From an uncultured Bacilli bacterium (GTDB lineage Bacteria; Bacillota_I; Bacilli_A; RF39; UBA660), in the NCBI GenBank assembly GCA_934130485.1, contig CAKOYE010000012.1, positions 1 through 24,680 of the forward strand: a stretch of DNA of 24,680 nt, given 5' to 3'. The notes beneath the pieces were generated by a model that was not told the origin of the DNA, searched no databases, and saw only the letters and a program-made list of their open reading frames with translations. This document shows, in pieces, positions 1 to 7,152 of this stretch; the first letter of the stretch is position 1; every line of letters begins with the position of its first letter. The translations under genes were made by a program, and so were the position numbers.

Positions 1-473
1 TCCTCTTCTTTACCATCACCACAAATTATACCAGGGTTCTTATCCTTCTCAGGATCCTCAAATAATTTACATTGAACCTTGCTTTCAAATTCTCTCTTAT
101 TACAAACAAAACCATTAAAAACTATTTTATCAATAGTTATACTAGTTCCATTATTTCCTATAATTACACGACCACTAGTTGCTTTTTGGCCAGAGTATTG
201 AAGAAAATCACCAAGACTATTACTACAACCATTACTATCACAAGAAAAGACAAGTTTATTATCAAAATCATTTGAAAAATTTGGATCCAAAATTTTATTT
301 GCAATATAAGATTCAGCAACATCTATAAGTCCATAAGTCGAACCTTCTGCAGCACTCAATTTTGCCTTATTTATTACTTTTATAATTTGAGGAACAACTA
401 TAAGCGCAATAATAGTTAATATTACAATTGTAGCTAATAATTCAATTAAAGTAAAACCATTTTTTCTATTCAT
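1..473 (-). CDS. type IV pilin-like (prepilin) protein, C-terminus beyond left edge
   Basis: Reading the minus strand from the ATG at 471-473 gives an open frame to the window edge (157 codons). It begins MNRKNG|FTLIELLATIVIL, a classic class III signal: short basic leader, Gly at -1, Phe at +1, Glu at +5, then a hydrophobic helix of about 20 residues. This is the substrate form for a prepilin peptidase and is typical of pilins and ComGC-like pseudopilins. The remainder is polar, with two Cys close together near residues 80-85 and more Cys later. An SD-like AGGATG lies about 10 nt upstream, and a promoter-like TTGAAT-N17-TATTCT is at 498-526. The aspS terminator lies just upstream, so it is a separate unit. 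The exact role (competence, surface pilus or secretion) cannot be told. Confidence 0.85.
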   Translation of the reverse strand, partial: MNRKNGFTLIELLATIVILTIIALIVVPQIIKVINKAKLSAAEGSTYGLIDVAESYIANKILDPNFSNDFDNKLVFSCDSNGCSNSLGDFLQYSGQKATSGRVIIGNNGTSITIDKIVFNGFVCNKREFESKVQCKLFEDPEKDKNPGIICGDGKEE

Positions 474-497
474 AAAATACACATCCTACTCTATAAT

Positions 498-526
498 AGA
501 ATAACAAAATAAAAAGAAAAATTCAA
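498..526 (-). promoter_or_regulatory. putative promoter of the pilin-like gene
   Basis: On the minus strand TTGAAT (521-526) and TATTCT (498-503) are 17 nt apart, about 25 nt before the pilin ATG. Both boxes are imperfect matches to the vegetative consensus. Confidence 0.45.
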
Positions 527-537
527 TATTGACTAAA

Positions 538-565
538 AAAAATGTAAAAATTAATTTACATTTTA
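538..565 (-). terminator. intrinsic terminator of the tRNA-Asn/gatCAB/aspS operon
   Basis: Arms at 555-563 and 540-548 form a 9-bp stem (AAATGTAAA/TTTACATTT) with a 6-nt loop, followed on the minus strand by a T run. The 5' arm overlaps the aspS stop codon (563-565). Confidence 0.8.
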
Positions 566-2311
566 TCTAACTTTAATATGAACTTCTCTCAATTGTTTTT
601 CACTTATTTCAGTAGGTGAACCCATTAACATATCAGTACCACTTGCTGTCATAGGGAAAGCTATAGTTTCACGAATACTTACTTCATCTTTAAGAAGCAT
701 TAACATACGGTCAATACCTATTGCCATACCAGCATGTGGAGGTGCTCCATATTGAAATGCAGTATATAATGACTTAAATTTGTCTTTTAATGTTTCTTCA
801 TCATATCCAGCAATTTCAAAAGCCTTTTTCATAATTTCTATATCATGATTTCTAACAGCTCCACTAACAAGTTCAATACCATTACATACAAAATCATATT
901 GATAAGCTAAAACTTCGCCAGGTTCTTTATTTAATAAACTGTCCATTCCACCTTGAGGCATACTAAATGGATTATGAGTAAACACATATTTTCTCTCTTC
1001 TTCATCAAATTCAAACATTGGGAAATCATTTATTATACAAAATTCATATTTGTTTGGATCTAACAAATCTAATCTACGACCTAATTCTAAACGAATTTGA
1101 CCGGCTTGTTTACTTGCTTGTAATTCACTTCTATCAGCTATAAAGAATAATACACTACCAACATTTAATGATGCTCTTTGAATTAAATTATTTCTATCTT
1201 CATCTGTTAAAAATTTATCAATTGGTCCTTTAAAAGACATATCATCTTCTACAGTAATATAACCAATACCAGGCATACCAATACTTTTAGCATAATCAAC
1301 TACCTCATTAAACCAACTATTAGATTTACTTGCTAAATCAGGAACCATAATACCTCTTACAGTAACACCTTTAAAAGGTTTAAAACTAGAATTAACAAAA
1401 ATATCACTTAAATCAATTATTTCAAATGGAATTCTTAAATCTGGTTTATCACTTCCATATTTAAGCATTGCTTCACGAAATGGTATTCTTCTAAAAGGAG
1501 GTTCAGATATTTTTTTATCACTAAATTTATGGAAAACATCTTTAAAAATTTTCTCACCAACTGAGTAAACATCTTCCTCAGTAGCAAAAGCCATTTCTAA
1601 GTCTAATTGATAAAATTCTCCATATACTCTATCTGCTCTTGCATCTTCATCTCTAAAACAAGGAGCTACTTGAAAATATCTATCAAATCCACTTACCATT
1701 AATAATTGTTTAAAAATTTGTGGTGCTTGTGGTAGAGCATAAAATTTACCATGAAAAAGTCTTGATGGAACAACAAAATCTCTAGCACCTTCTGGAGAAG
1801 AAGCTGTTAAAATAGGTGTCTGAATTTCAGTAAAATTCATACTTTCCATTTCATTTCTTAAAAAATTAATAACTTTAGATCTAAAAATAATATTATCATG
1901 TACTTTTTTATTTCTTAAATCCAAATAACGATATTTAAGTCTTGTTTCTTCATTTACTTCACGTGAAGTAATTACTTCAAATGGTAAAACATTTTTGCAT
2001 TTACCTAAAACCTCAATATTATCAACAACTACTTCAACTTCTCCACTAGCAATACGTGAATTATAATCTTCTTCATTACGTTTTCTAACATTTCCAGTTA
2101 AAGTAATAGCTGATTCACGAGTTAATCCCTCAAATATAGAATTATCGTTACTTACAACTTGAACAGTACCGTGTTCATCTCTAATATCTAAAAATATAAC
2201 TCCACCATGGTCTCTAATATTTTCAATCCAACCAGCAATTTTAACAGACTTACCTATTGAATCATTATTAATATCACCACAGTAACAATTTCTGTATATA
2301 TTCTCTTTCAT
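563..2311 (-). CDS. aspS: aspartyl-tRNA synthetase, bacterial type, possibly non-discriminating
   Basis: Charges tRNA with Asp; in organisms without AsnRS a non-discriminating form also makes Asp-tRNA(Asn) for GatCAB. The 582 residues fit the bacterial AspRS length. An N-terminal OB-fold anticodon domain (about 1-110) contains RDHGGVIFLDIRD, with His at residue 35. Class II motif 2 (FRDEDARADR...EFYQLD, about 220-240), a GAD-type insertion (about 290-420) and motif 3 (GMAIGIDRMLMLL, near 530-545) follow. The ATG lies 2 nt after the gatB stop, and its SD (AAGAGGTAA) is inside the last gatB codons, which argues for translational coupling. The last gene of the operon; its stop sits in the terminator. 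His35 resembles the His reported for non-discriminating Pseudomonas AspRS, but that link is inference. Confidence 0.97.
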   Translation of the reverse strand: MKENIYRNCYCGDINNDSIGKSVKIAGWIENIRDHGGVIFLDIRDEHGTVQVVSNDNSIFEGLTRESAITLTGNVRKRNEEDYNSRIASGEVEVVVDNIEVLGKCKNVLPFEVITSREVNEETRLKYRYLDLRNKKVHDNIIFRSKVINFLRNEMESMNFTEIQTPILTASSPEGARDFVVPSRLFHGKFYALPQAPQIFKQLLMVSGFDRYFQVAPCFRDEDARADRVYGEFYQLDLEMAFATEEDVYSVGEKIFKDVFHKFSDKKISEPPFRRIPFREAMLKYGSDKPDLRIPFEIIDLSDIFVNSSFKPFKGVTVRGIMVPDLASKSNSWFNEVVDYAKSIGMPGIGYITVEDDMSFKGPIDKFLTDEDRNNLIQRASLNVGSVLFFIADRSELQASKQAGQIRLELGRRLDLLDPNKYEFCIINDFPMFEFDEEERKYVFTHNPFSMPQGGMDSLLNKEPGEVLAYQYDFVCNGIELVSGAVRNHDIEIMKKAFEIAGYDEETLKDKFKSLYTAFQYGAPPHAGMAIGIDRMLMLLKDEVSIRETIAFPMTASGTDMLMGSPTEISEKQLREVHIKVR

Positions 2312-2313
2312 AA

Positions 2314-3774
2314 TTACCTCTTTTCAATTTCACTAATCATCATTTCTCTTGTCATTGCTGGATTAGCTTGTCCTTTAGTTTTCTTCATCACTTGACCAAC
2401 TAGGAAATCAACTATATTAGTTCTACCTTGTTTATATGTATCAATACTTTCTGGATGTTCATTTAATACCTCAGTAACAATATTTAATATTTCTTCAGTT
2501 CCACCAATTTGTTTAATGCCTAATTCTTCAACAATAACACTAGGTTCTTTTTTGTCTTCTAATGATTTATAAAATACTTCTTTACTTTGTTTAGATGAAA
2601 TTTTACCATCTTCAATCATTTTAATTAATTCAACTAACATCTTTGGAGTAAAAAATAACTCATCGATACTTAATTCATTTTTATTTAAAAAACCTAATAT
2701 TATACTTGTAATCCAGTTTGAAGCAGATTTTGGATTTGCTCCTAATTTAATAGTTTCTTCAAAATAATCAGCAACATTCTTTTCTTTTACTAAAATTTTA
2801 GCATCATAATTAGTTAAACCAAATTCATTAATATATTTTTCTTTTCTTTCTGGGGCAAGTAATGGTATAGAAGCTTTAATACTCTCTAACCAATCTTTAG
2901 ATAATTTAAATTTTGGTAAATTTGGTTCAATAAAATATTTATAATCAATAGCGTCAACTTTACTACGCATATAAATAGTTGTACCAGATTCTTCATCCCA
3001 ACGTCTTGTTTGTTGTTCCATAGAATCATATTCACCAGACTCTTTTAATTCAATTTGTCTTTCAATTTCAAAGTTAATTGCGTCCCTTACTCCACCAAAT
3101 GAGTTAACATTTTTAATTTCAACCTTAGTTCCCCAATTTTCTTCCTTTGTTTTATCTAAATTTTCATCCATAATAGAAACATTAACATCACATCTAATTT
3201 GACCTTTTTTACTATCAGCTTCACTAATACCAGCATATTGGTAAATTGATCTCATTGTTTCAAGGAAAGCCACAGCTTCATTTGCAGAATGAAAATCTGG
3301 ATAAGTAACAAGTTCAAGTAAAGGTACTCCTGCTCTATTATAATCGATTGTTGATACAGTAGCATAGTGATCAGTACTTGCAGCATCTTCTTCAAGGTGA
3401 ATATTATTAATTCTTACAGTTTTTAACTCATCGCCACATTCATAAGTAAGTTCACCATAAATTCCAACAGGTGCAGGTTTTGTTTCTTGTGTAATTTGAA
3501 AACCTTTTGGTAAATCTGGATAATAATAATTTTTTCTTTCAAAATAAATATATTCAGGTTGCTTACAATTTAAAATAATACTTGCCATTAAAGCTTTTTT
3601 AATAGCTTCTTTATTTACAACTGGAAGTGTTCCTGGAAAAGCCATATCAACCGGTCTAATATTACTATTTGGAATATCACTATAACTATTTCTAGCTCCA
3701 GAGAAAACTTTAGTATTAGTTTCACTAATTTCACAGTGCATTTCTAGTCCAATAAGAACTTTATATCCATTCAT
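2314..3774 (-). CDS. gatB: Asp-tRNA(Asn)/Glu-tRNA(Gln) amidotransferase subunit B
   Basis: GatB is the kinase and tRNA-binding subunit of GatCAB: it phosphorylates the Asp or Glu on mischarged tRNA, which is then amidated with ammonia from GatA. The 486 residues match the family. Characteristic stretches include GLEMHCEI near the start, YYYPDLPKGFQI, the IHLEEDAAST segment and NRAGVPLLELVTYPD, followed by the helical YqeY-like C-terminal tail domain (about 330-486) that holds the tRNA. Its ATG overlaps the gatA stop by one base (TAATG), with the SD (AGAGGTG) inside gatA. No anomaly was seen. Confidence 0.97.
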   Translation of the reverse strand: MNGYKVLIGLEMHCEISETNTKVFSGARNSYSDIPNSNIRPVDMAFPGTLPVVNKEAIKKALMASIILNCKQPEYIYFERKNYYYPDLPKGFQITQETKPAPVGIYGELTYECGDELKTVRINNIHLEEDAASTDHYATVSTIDYNRAGVPLLELVTYPDFHSANEAVAFLETMRSIYQYAGISEADSKKGQIRCDVNVSIMDENLDKTKEENWGTKVEIKNVNSFGGVRDAINFEIERQIELKESGEYDSMEQQTRRWDEESGTTIYMRSKVDAIDYKYFIEPNLPKFKLSKDWLESIKASIPLLAPERKEKYINEFGLTNYDAKILVKEKNVADYFEETIKLGANPKSASNWITSIILGFLNKNELSIDELFFTPKMLVELIKMIEDGKISSKQSKEVFYKSLEDKKEPSVIVEELGIKQIGGTEEILNIVTEVLNEHPESIDTYKQGRTNIVDFLVGQVMKKTKGQANPAMTREMMISEIEKR

Positions 3775-5231
3775 TATTTACACCTCTTTGCTATTTGATT
3801 TTTATAATCCATAGAATTTTCTAATGCATAAGCTATGTTTAAAACATTAATATCATCATAACAATTACCAGTAATATTAACACCAACAGGCAATCCATCT
3901 ATAAAACCATTTGGTATAGTGATTGAAGGAAAACCACCAAAATTTCCAATTTGTAAATGTTCCTCTAAAACAGCAGTATTTTCATCTAATATATCGAGTG
4001 AACCATCCAAGTGTTTTGCAGGACCACTTCCAACTGGTAAAATAACCGCATCATATTTTTCATATAATTTTTTCCATTCATCAACTAATAATCTTCTTAC
4101 ACGTTGTGCATTAAAGAAATAACGATTTTTGTTTTGAGCTTGTAATACATAAGAACCAATTACAAATCTTCTCTTAATAAGTGGAGAAAAACCTAATGTA
4201 CGATAATTTTTCATCATTTCAATATAATTTTTTCCCTCTCCACGTGGTCCAAAAATAATACCAGTTAAATTTGACATATTACTTGTTGCTTCCGCACAAG
4301 AAATAACTACATATACACTTGCTACAGCATTAAGAAGCTTTTTGTCGATTGAAACTTCTTCGATTTCCATACCAAGACTCTTACATTTATCAAGTGTCTT
4401 CTTAAAATTTTCTAAATGTTCTCTTAATTCTCTACTAGCATTAGGATAATTTTCTATATCGCATATTTCTTTAACATAACATAATTTTTTACCTTTAACA
4501 TCAGAATTTAAAGAATCATATAAATGAATATTACTTGAATCCCAACTAGTCATATCATTTTTATCGATTCCCTTCATATTATCTACAACAATTGCTGCAT
4601 CTTCTACAGATCTTGATAACACCCCGCAATGGTCTAGACTACTAGCAAATGGAAAAAGTCCATAACGAGAAATCATTCCATAAGTTGGTTTATAACCTAC
4701 AATTCCACAATATGCAGCAGGTTTTCTAATAGAGTCACCAGTATCAGATCCAGTCGCATAAGGATATACTCCAGCCGCAACAGCGCAAGCACTACCCGCA
4801 CTAGATCCAGCACACATACGAGTATTATCCCAAGGATTTTTTACAACTCCAGTATGTCCTGTAGTACCAGTTCCGCCCATACCAAATTCATCAAGTACAG
4901 TTTTATTAACTGGAATAGCTCCTGACGCTTCTAGATTTGAAATAGCAGTTGCTGTAAAAAAAGGCACATAATCTTTAAGTGTATTAGATGAACCAGTACT
5001 AAGAATTCCTTTTGTACTATAATTATCTTTAATGCCATATGGAATACCAGATAATAAATTTTCTGTTACGTCACATCCTTTAGCATCATCTAAAATTGTA
5101 ACAAAAGCATTACACTCATCTTGTACTAAGTGAGATTTTTCTAAAGATTCTTTAACTAATTCATCACTAGTAACATCACCATTAATTAATGCTTCATGAA
5201 TTTCTTTTATTGTTTTATCCATATAACTCAT
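3774..5231 (-). CDS. gatA: Asp-tRNA(Asn)/Glu-tRNA(Gln) amidotransferase subunit A
   Basis: GatA is the amidase-signature subunit that releases ammonia from Gln or Asn for GatB. The 485 residues match the family. The Ser-cisSer-Lys triad is visible: Lys68 (SGIPYGIKDN), cis-Ser143 (AGSSAGSA) and nucleophile Ser167 (GSDTGDSIRKPAAYCG); the K-S and S-S spacings equal those I recall for the Staphylococcus aureus enzyme. The residue before the nucleophile is Asp rather than the common Gly (canonical GSDTGGSIR). I judge this a lineage variant rather than damage, because everything else is intact. It starts one base after the gatC stop, with GGTGG in the gatC tail as SD. An alternative start at Met4 is possible. 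Confidence 0.97.
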   Translation of the reverse strand: MSYMDKTIKEIHEALINGDVTSDELVKESLEKSHLVQDECNAFVTILDDAKGCDVTENLLSGIPYGIKDNYSTKGILSTGSSNTLKDYVPFFTATAISNLEASGAIPVNKTVLDEFGMGGTGTTGHTGVVKNPWDNTRMCAGSSAGSACAVAAGVYPYATGSDTGDSIRKPAAYCGIVGYKPTYGMISRYGLFPFASSLDHCGVLSRSVEDAAIVVDNMKGIDKNDMTSWDSSNIHLYDSLNSDVKGKKLCYVKEICDIENYPNASRELREHLENFKKTLDKCKSLGMEIEEVSIDKKLLNAVASVYVVISCAEATSNMSNLTGIIFGPRGEGKNYIEMMKNYRTLGFSPLIKRRFVIGSYVLQAQNKNRYFFNAQRVRRLLVDEWKKLYEKYDAVILPVGSGPAKHLDGSLDILDENTAVLEEHLQIGNFGGFPSITIPNGFIDGLPVGVNITGNCYDDINVLNIAYALENSMDYKNQIAKRCK

Positions 5232-5232
5232 A

Positions 5233-5532
5233 TTATTCCACCACCCTTGGTACTTCTACTTCACGATCATTATAAACATCGCAATTTTGTAATAAATCTT
5301 CAATTGGTACAGATTCTTCTACCTCATCTTCTCTAAGTTCAAAAGAAAAATCATCCAAACACCATGACATTGGTTCAACATTTTCAATATTTGGTATTTC
5401 GTTAATTATATCAATATTTTTATCAATGATTTCAAATTCATCTAATACCATTTTATTTTCTTCTTCTGTTAAGCCTATTAGCAATTTGTCTGCATAGTCA
5501 TCAACCATTTCTTTAGTAAATTTACTACTCAT
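5233..5532 (-). CDS. gatC: Asp-tRNA(Asn)/Glu-tRNA(Gln) amidotransferase subunit C
   Basis: GatC is the small belt subunit that wraps and stabilises the GatA-GatB pair. The start chosen is the ATG at 5532 (MSSKFTKEMV), preceded by AAAGGAGGA at good spacing, giving 99 residues, the usual GatC length. A longer frame reaching 5571 would start inside a hairpin with no SD and is rejected. Family features seen: the N-terminal helix with LTEEE, the central ENVEPMSWC segment (usual form VxPLxH) and the C-terminal LREDEVEESV segment. First protein gene of the operon, after three tRNA genes. Confidence 0.93.
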   Translation of the reverse strand: MSSKFTKEMVDDYADKLLIGLTEEENKMVLDEFEIIDKNIDIINEIPNIENVEPMSWCLDDFSFELREDEVEESVPIEDLLQNCDVYNDREVEVPRVVE

Positions 5533-5550
5533 AAAAAATCCTCCTTTAAA

Positions 5551-5586
5551 TAAAAAATTTCTGAAAAACAAAATTCAGAAATTTAA
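5551..5586 (-). terminator. hairpin between the tRNA-Asn cluster and gatC (terminator or attenuator)
   Basis: An 11-bp perfect stem (AAATTTCTGAA at 5574-5584 with TTCAGAAATTT at 5555-5565, 8-nt loop) is followed by TTTATTTAAAGG. The U tract is broken by an A, so it may be a leaky terminator or a processing and stability element that separates tRNAs from the gatCAB message. It ends about 6 nt before the gatC SD. Confidence 0.6.
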
Positions 5587-5596
5587 ATAACAAATA

Positions 5597-5672
5597 TGGC
5601 GCCTGATGTAGGACTCGGACCTACGACCTACCGGTTAACAGCCGGGTGCTCTACCAACTGAGCTAATCAGGC
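5597..5672 (-). tRNA. tRNA-Asn(GTT), copy 3 (nearest gatC)
   Basis: A 76-nt cloverleaf with encoded CCA. Acceptor GCCTGAT/ATCAGGC, D arm GCTC/GAGC with the G18G19 loop, anticodon loop CTGTTAA (anticodon GTT at 34-36), T stem GTAGG/CCTAC, discriminator G73. Identical to copy 1. Oddities: the T loop reads TCCGAGT, so position 55 is C rather than the nearly universal T; pair 27:43 is C:T; the first pair is G1:C72. Confidence 0.93.
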
Positions 5673-5678
5673 AATAAG

Positions 5679-5754
5679 TGGCGCTCAATGTAGGACTCGG
5701 ACCTACGACCTGCCGGTTAACAGCCGGATGCTCTACCAACTGAGCTAATTGAGC
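5679..5754 (-). tRNA. tRNA-Asn(GTT), copy 2 (middle)
   Basis: Same fold and anticodon as its neighbours, encoded CCA. It differs in the acceptor (GCTCAAT/ATTGAGC, fully compensated) and at 27:43 (T:C). It shares the T loop TCCGAGT with C55. It lies 6 nt from each neighbouring tRNA gene. Confidence 0.93.
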
Positions 5755-5759
5755 AATAA

Positions 5760-5835
5760 TGGCGCCTGATGTAGGACTCGGACCTACGACCTACCGGTTA
5801 ACAGCCGGGTGCTCTACCAACTGAGCTAATCAGGC
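5760..5835 (-). tRNA. tRNA-Asn(GTT), copy 1 (next to the T-box)
   Basis: Sequence identical to copy 3, including C55, G1:C72 and the 27:43 mismatch. It begins about 10 nt after the T-box terminator T run, so it lies downstream of the T-box decision point. I saw no separate promoter for it. Confidence 0.93.
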
Positions 5836-5845
5836 AAAAATAACT

Positions 5846-5885
5846 AAAAAAAAAGCTATTTCATCCACTCAAGGACGAATAACTG
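5846..5885 (-). terminator. T-box regulated terminator
   Basis: TTCGTCC (5873-5879) pairs with GGATGAA (5860-5866) around a 6-nt loop. The stem can extend with one bulged A and is followed by nine T. Its 5' side competes with the antiterminator formed around the T-box sequence. Confidence 0.88.
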
Positions 5886-6113
5886 TGTATCCGCGGTACC
5901 ACCCTTATTATCATATATTACTATATAATCACTCATTGTTCTTCTGAACTTGTAATGGTAACGGATCACAGTCCGACTTATTCTACTTTAAAAATTTCGA
6001 TAAGCAACTCCGTGGTGTTATTCATATTAGCCACATTGTTAGCTTCCACCATTCTAACTCTCTTTAAAATAGACACTAATATTACTTCTCCACTTCACAG
6101 TTTTAAAATAACT
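5846..6113 (-). ncRNA. T-box riboswitch leader, Asn (AAC) specifier
   Basis: On the minus strand Stem I is visible: lower stem GTGG (6090-6093) with CCAC (6012-6015), an internal specifier loop, then ATATTAG (6076-6082) with CTAATAT (6024-6030). The loop has AGTA on the 5' side and GAATAACA on the 3' side, giving specifier AAC at 6017-6019 followed by a purine, which would pair with anticodon GTT. The distal GTTAG...GGTGGAAG...CTAAC hairpin follows the AGAGAG segment. The conserved T-box sequence (AAGGGTGGTACCGCGG, 5891-5906) pairs with uncharged tRNA ends. A competing terminator is at 5846-5885. It lies upstream of three tRNA-Asn genes and gatCAB-aspS, so low Asn-tRNA charging should raise expression of all of them. 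Confidence 0.93.
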
Positions 6114-6119
6114 AGTGAT

Positions 6120-6148
6120 ATTGTATAATAATTCATAAGTCTTGTCAA
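6120..6148 (-). promoter_or_regulatory. promoter of the T-box/tRNA-Asn/gatCAB/aspS operon
   Basis: TTGACA (6143-6148) and TACAAT (6120-6125) are exactly 17 nt apart on the minus strand, a near-consensus vegetative promoter placing the RNA start near 6113, just before Stem I. Confidence 0.88.
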
Positions 6149-6217
6149 TATATTTTATAGCTATTTTTAAAATTATTTTTTCATAACTTTTTACATAATA
6201 TTTATAAAATATTTACA

Positions 6218-6859
6218 TTATTTTTCCTTTATAGCAGTTAACTTAAAAAAGTTATAAACTTTATTATAAAAACTATCCCAATTATTTATAAGTGATTTAT
6301 TTAATTTAAGTAACATTTTCCTAAAATCAGTATTTTTTTCATTAAAACATTCATAGTATAGATATTTAAGCATTTCTTTATTGTCTTTTACTTCATTTAA
6401 TTTTTTTGATATATATTTTTCTATAAATACTTCTTTTCTTGTTTTAAAGAATTCATTTTTATTGGTATTGATTACCTTATATTTTAAATTATATTCATTC
6501 ATATCTAAAGCAGAATCTAAAATATCTAATTCTTCATCTATTAATAACTTACTCCTACCTATAATTTCACCATTTTTATCAAATTTAATCCCAATAACAA
6601 ATGAACCATTAGTAAAAAGAGCAGCATAATTTATAATTTTTACATTTTGCTTTGTAAACATTTCAGTACGATTACTAATTTTAATCAAAAAATCTGAATC
6701 AACTACAATACTGTTATTTACTAAATCACTCATAGTTTTATTATCAACTCTAAAAACCAAAATTTTTCTGATATGTGATATATAATCATCTAAATTCCAA
6801 TCATAAAATTCATACATCTCCTTATTAAAATTTAATAAAACATCATATACGTAATTCAT
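6218..6859 (-). CDS. unrecognised 213-residue protein
   Basis: I do not recognise this family. The start chosen is the ATG at 6859 (MNYVYDVLLN), preceded by GGAGGAGAAAAAG; the longer frame to 6889 lacks an SD. No signal peptide or membrane segment is seen. The N-terminal 60 residues carry aromatic-rich FNKEMYEFYDW and a helix-like DYISHIRKI. The middle (about 70-125) looks like alternating strands with a GxxIGRSKLLIDEELDIL segment, and the C-terminal part is Lys-rich and helical. It overlaps the end of the small membrane-protein gene by 17 nt, with its SD inside that gene, so the two are probably translated together. Function unknown. Confidence 0.8.
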   Translation of the reverse strand: MNYVYDVLLNFNKEMYEFYDWNLDDYISHIRKILVFRVDNKTMSDLVNNSIVVDSDFLIKISNRTEMFTKQNVKIINYAALFTNGSFVIGIKFDKNGEIIGRSKLLIDEELDILDSALDMNEYNLKYKVINTNKNEFFKTRKEVFIEKYISKKLNEVKDNKEMLKYLYYECFNEKNTDFRKMLLKLNKSLINNWDSFYNKVYNFFKLTAIKEK

Positions 6860-7067
6860 CTTTTTCTCCTCCAGACATAAACATAACAATTATCATAATA
6901 ATAATACCAAATAATGCATTTAAACATTCTAACCTACTACTTATAAATTTAACATATTGCCAAAAATTATACTCAATACTTAATAAATTAAGATAAATAA
7001 TCATATACATAAATCCAACTATTGTAAGACCAAATCCTATTAAAAAAAAGAAATATCTAACAAGCAT
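6843..7067 (-). CDS. small two-TM membrane protein (74 aa)
   Basis: Start chosen at the ATG at 7067 (MLVRYFFFLI), with AGGTGG five bases upstream; the GTG at 7076 lies inside that SD. Two hydrophobic segments are visible (about 4-27 and 50-64), separated by a polar stretch containing WQYVKFISSRLE, and the tail is charged (GGEKDELRI). It is coupled to the 213-residue gene by a 17-nt overlap, suggesting a membrane partner for that protein. No named family recognised. Confidence 0.75.
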   Translation of the reverse strand: MLVRYFFFLIGFGLTIVGFMYMIIYLNLLSIEYNFWQYVKFISSRLECLNALFGIIIMIIVMFMSGGEKDELRI

Positions 7068-7152
7068 TTTTACCACCTAATAAATTTTATTAAAATTTTA
7101 ATCTTTTATTTATTATTTTTATAATTTGTTATATAATTAAATAGGTGATAGT

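Noticed and set aside
72..275. A plus-strand protein of 67 residues.
   Set aside because: It is antisense to the pilin-like gene, is low complexity and has no SD.
5533..5571. A longer GatC start at 5571.
   Set aside because: It lies in a hairpin without an SD; ATG 5532 has AAAGGAGGA and gives the family length.
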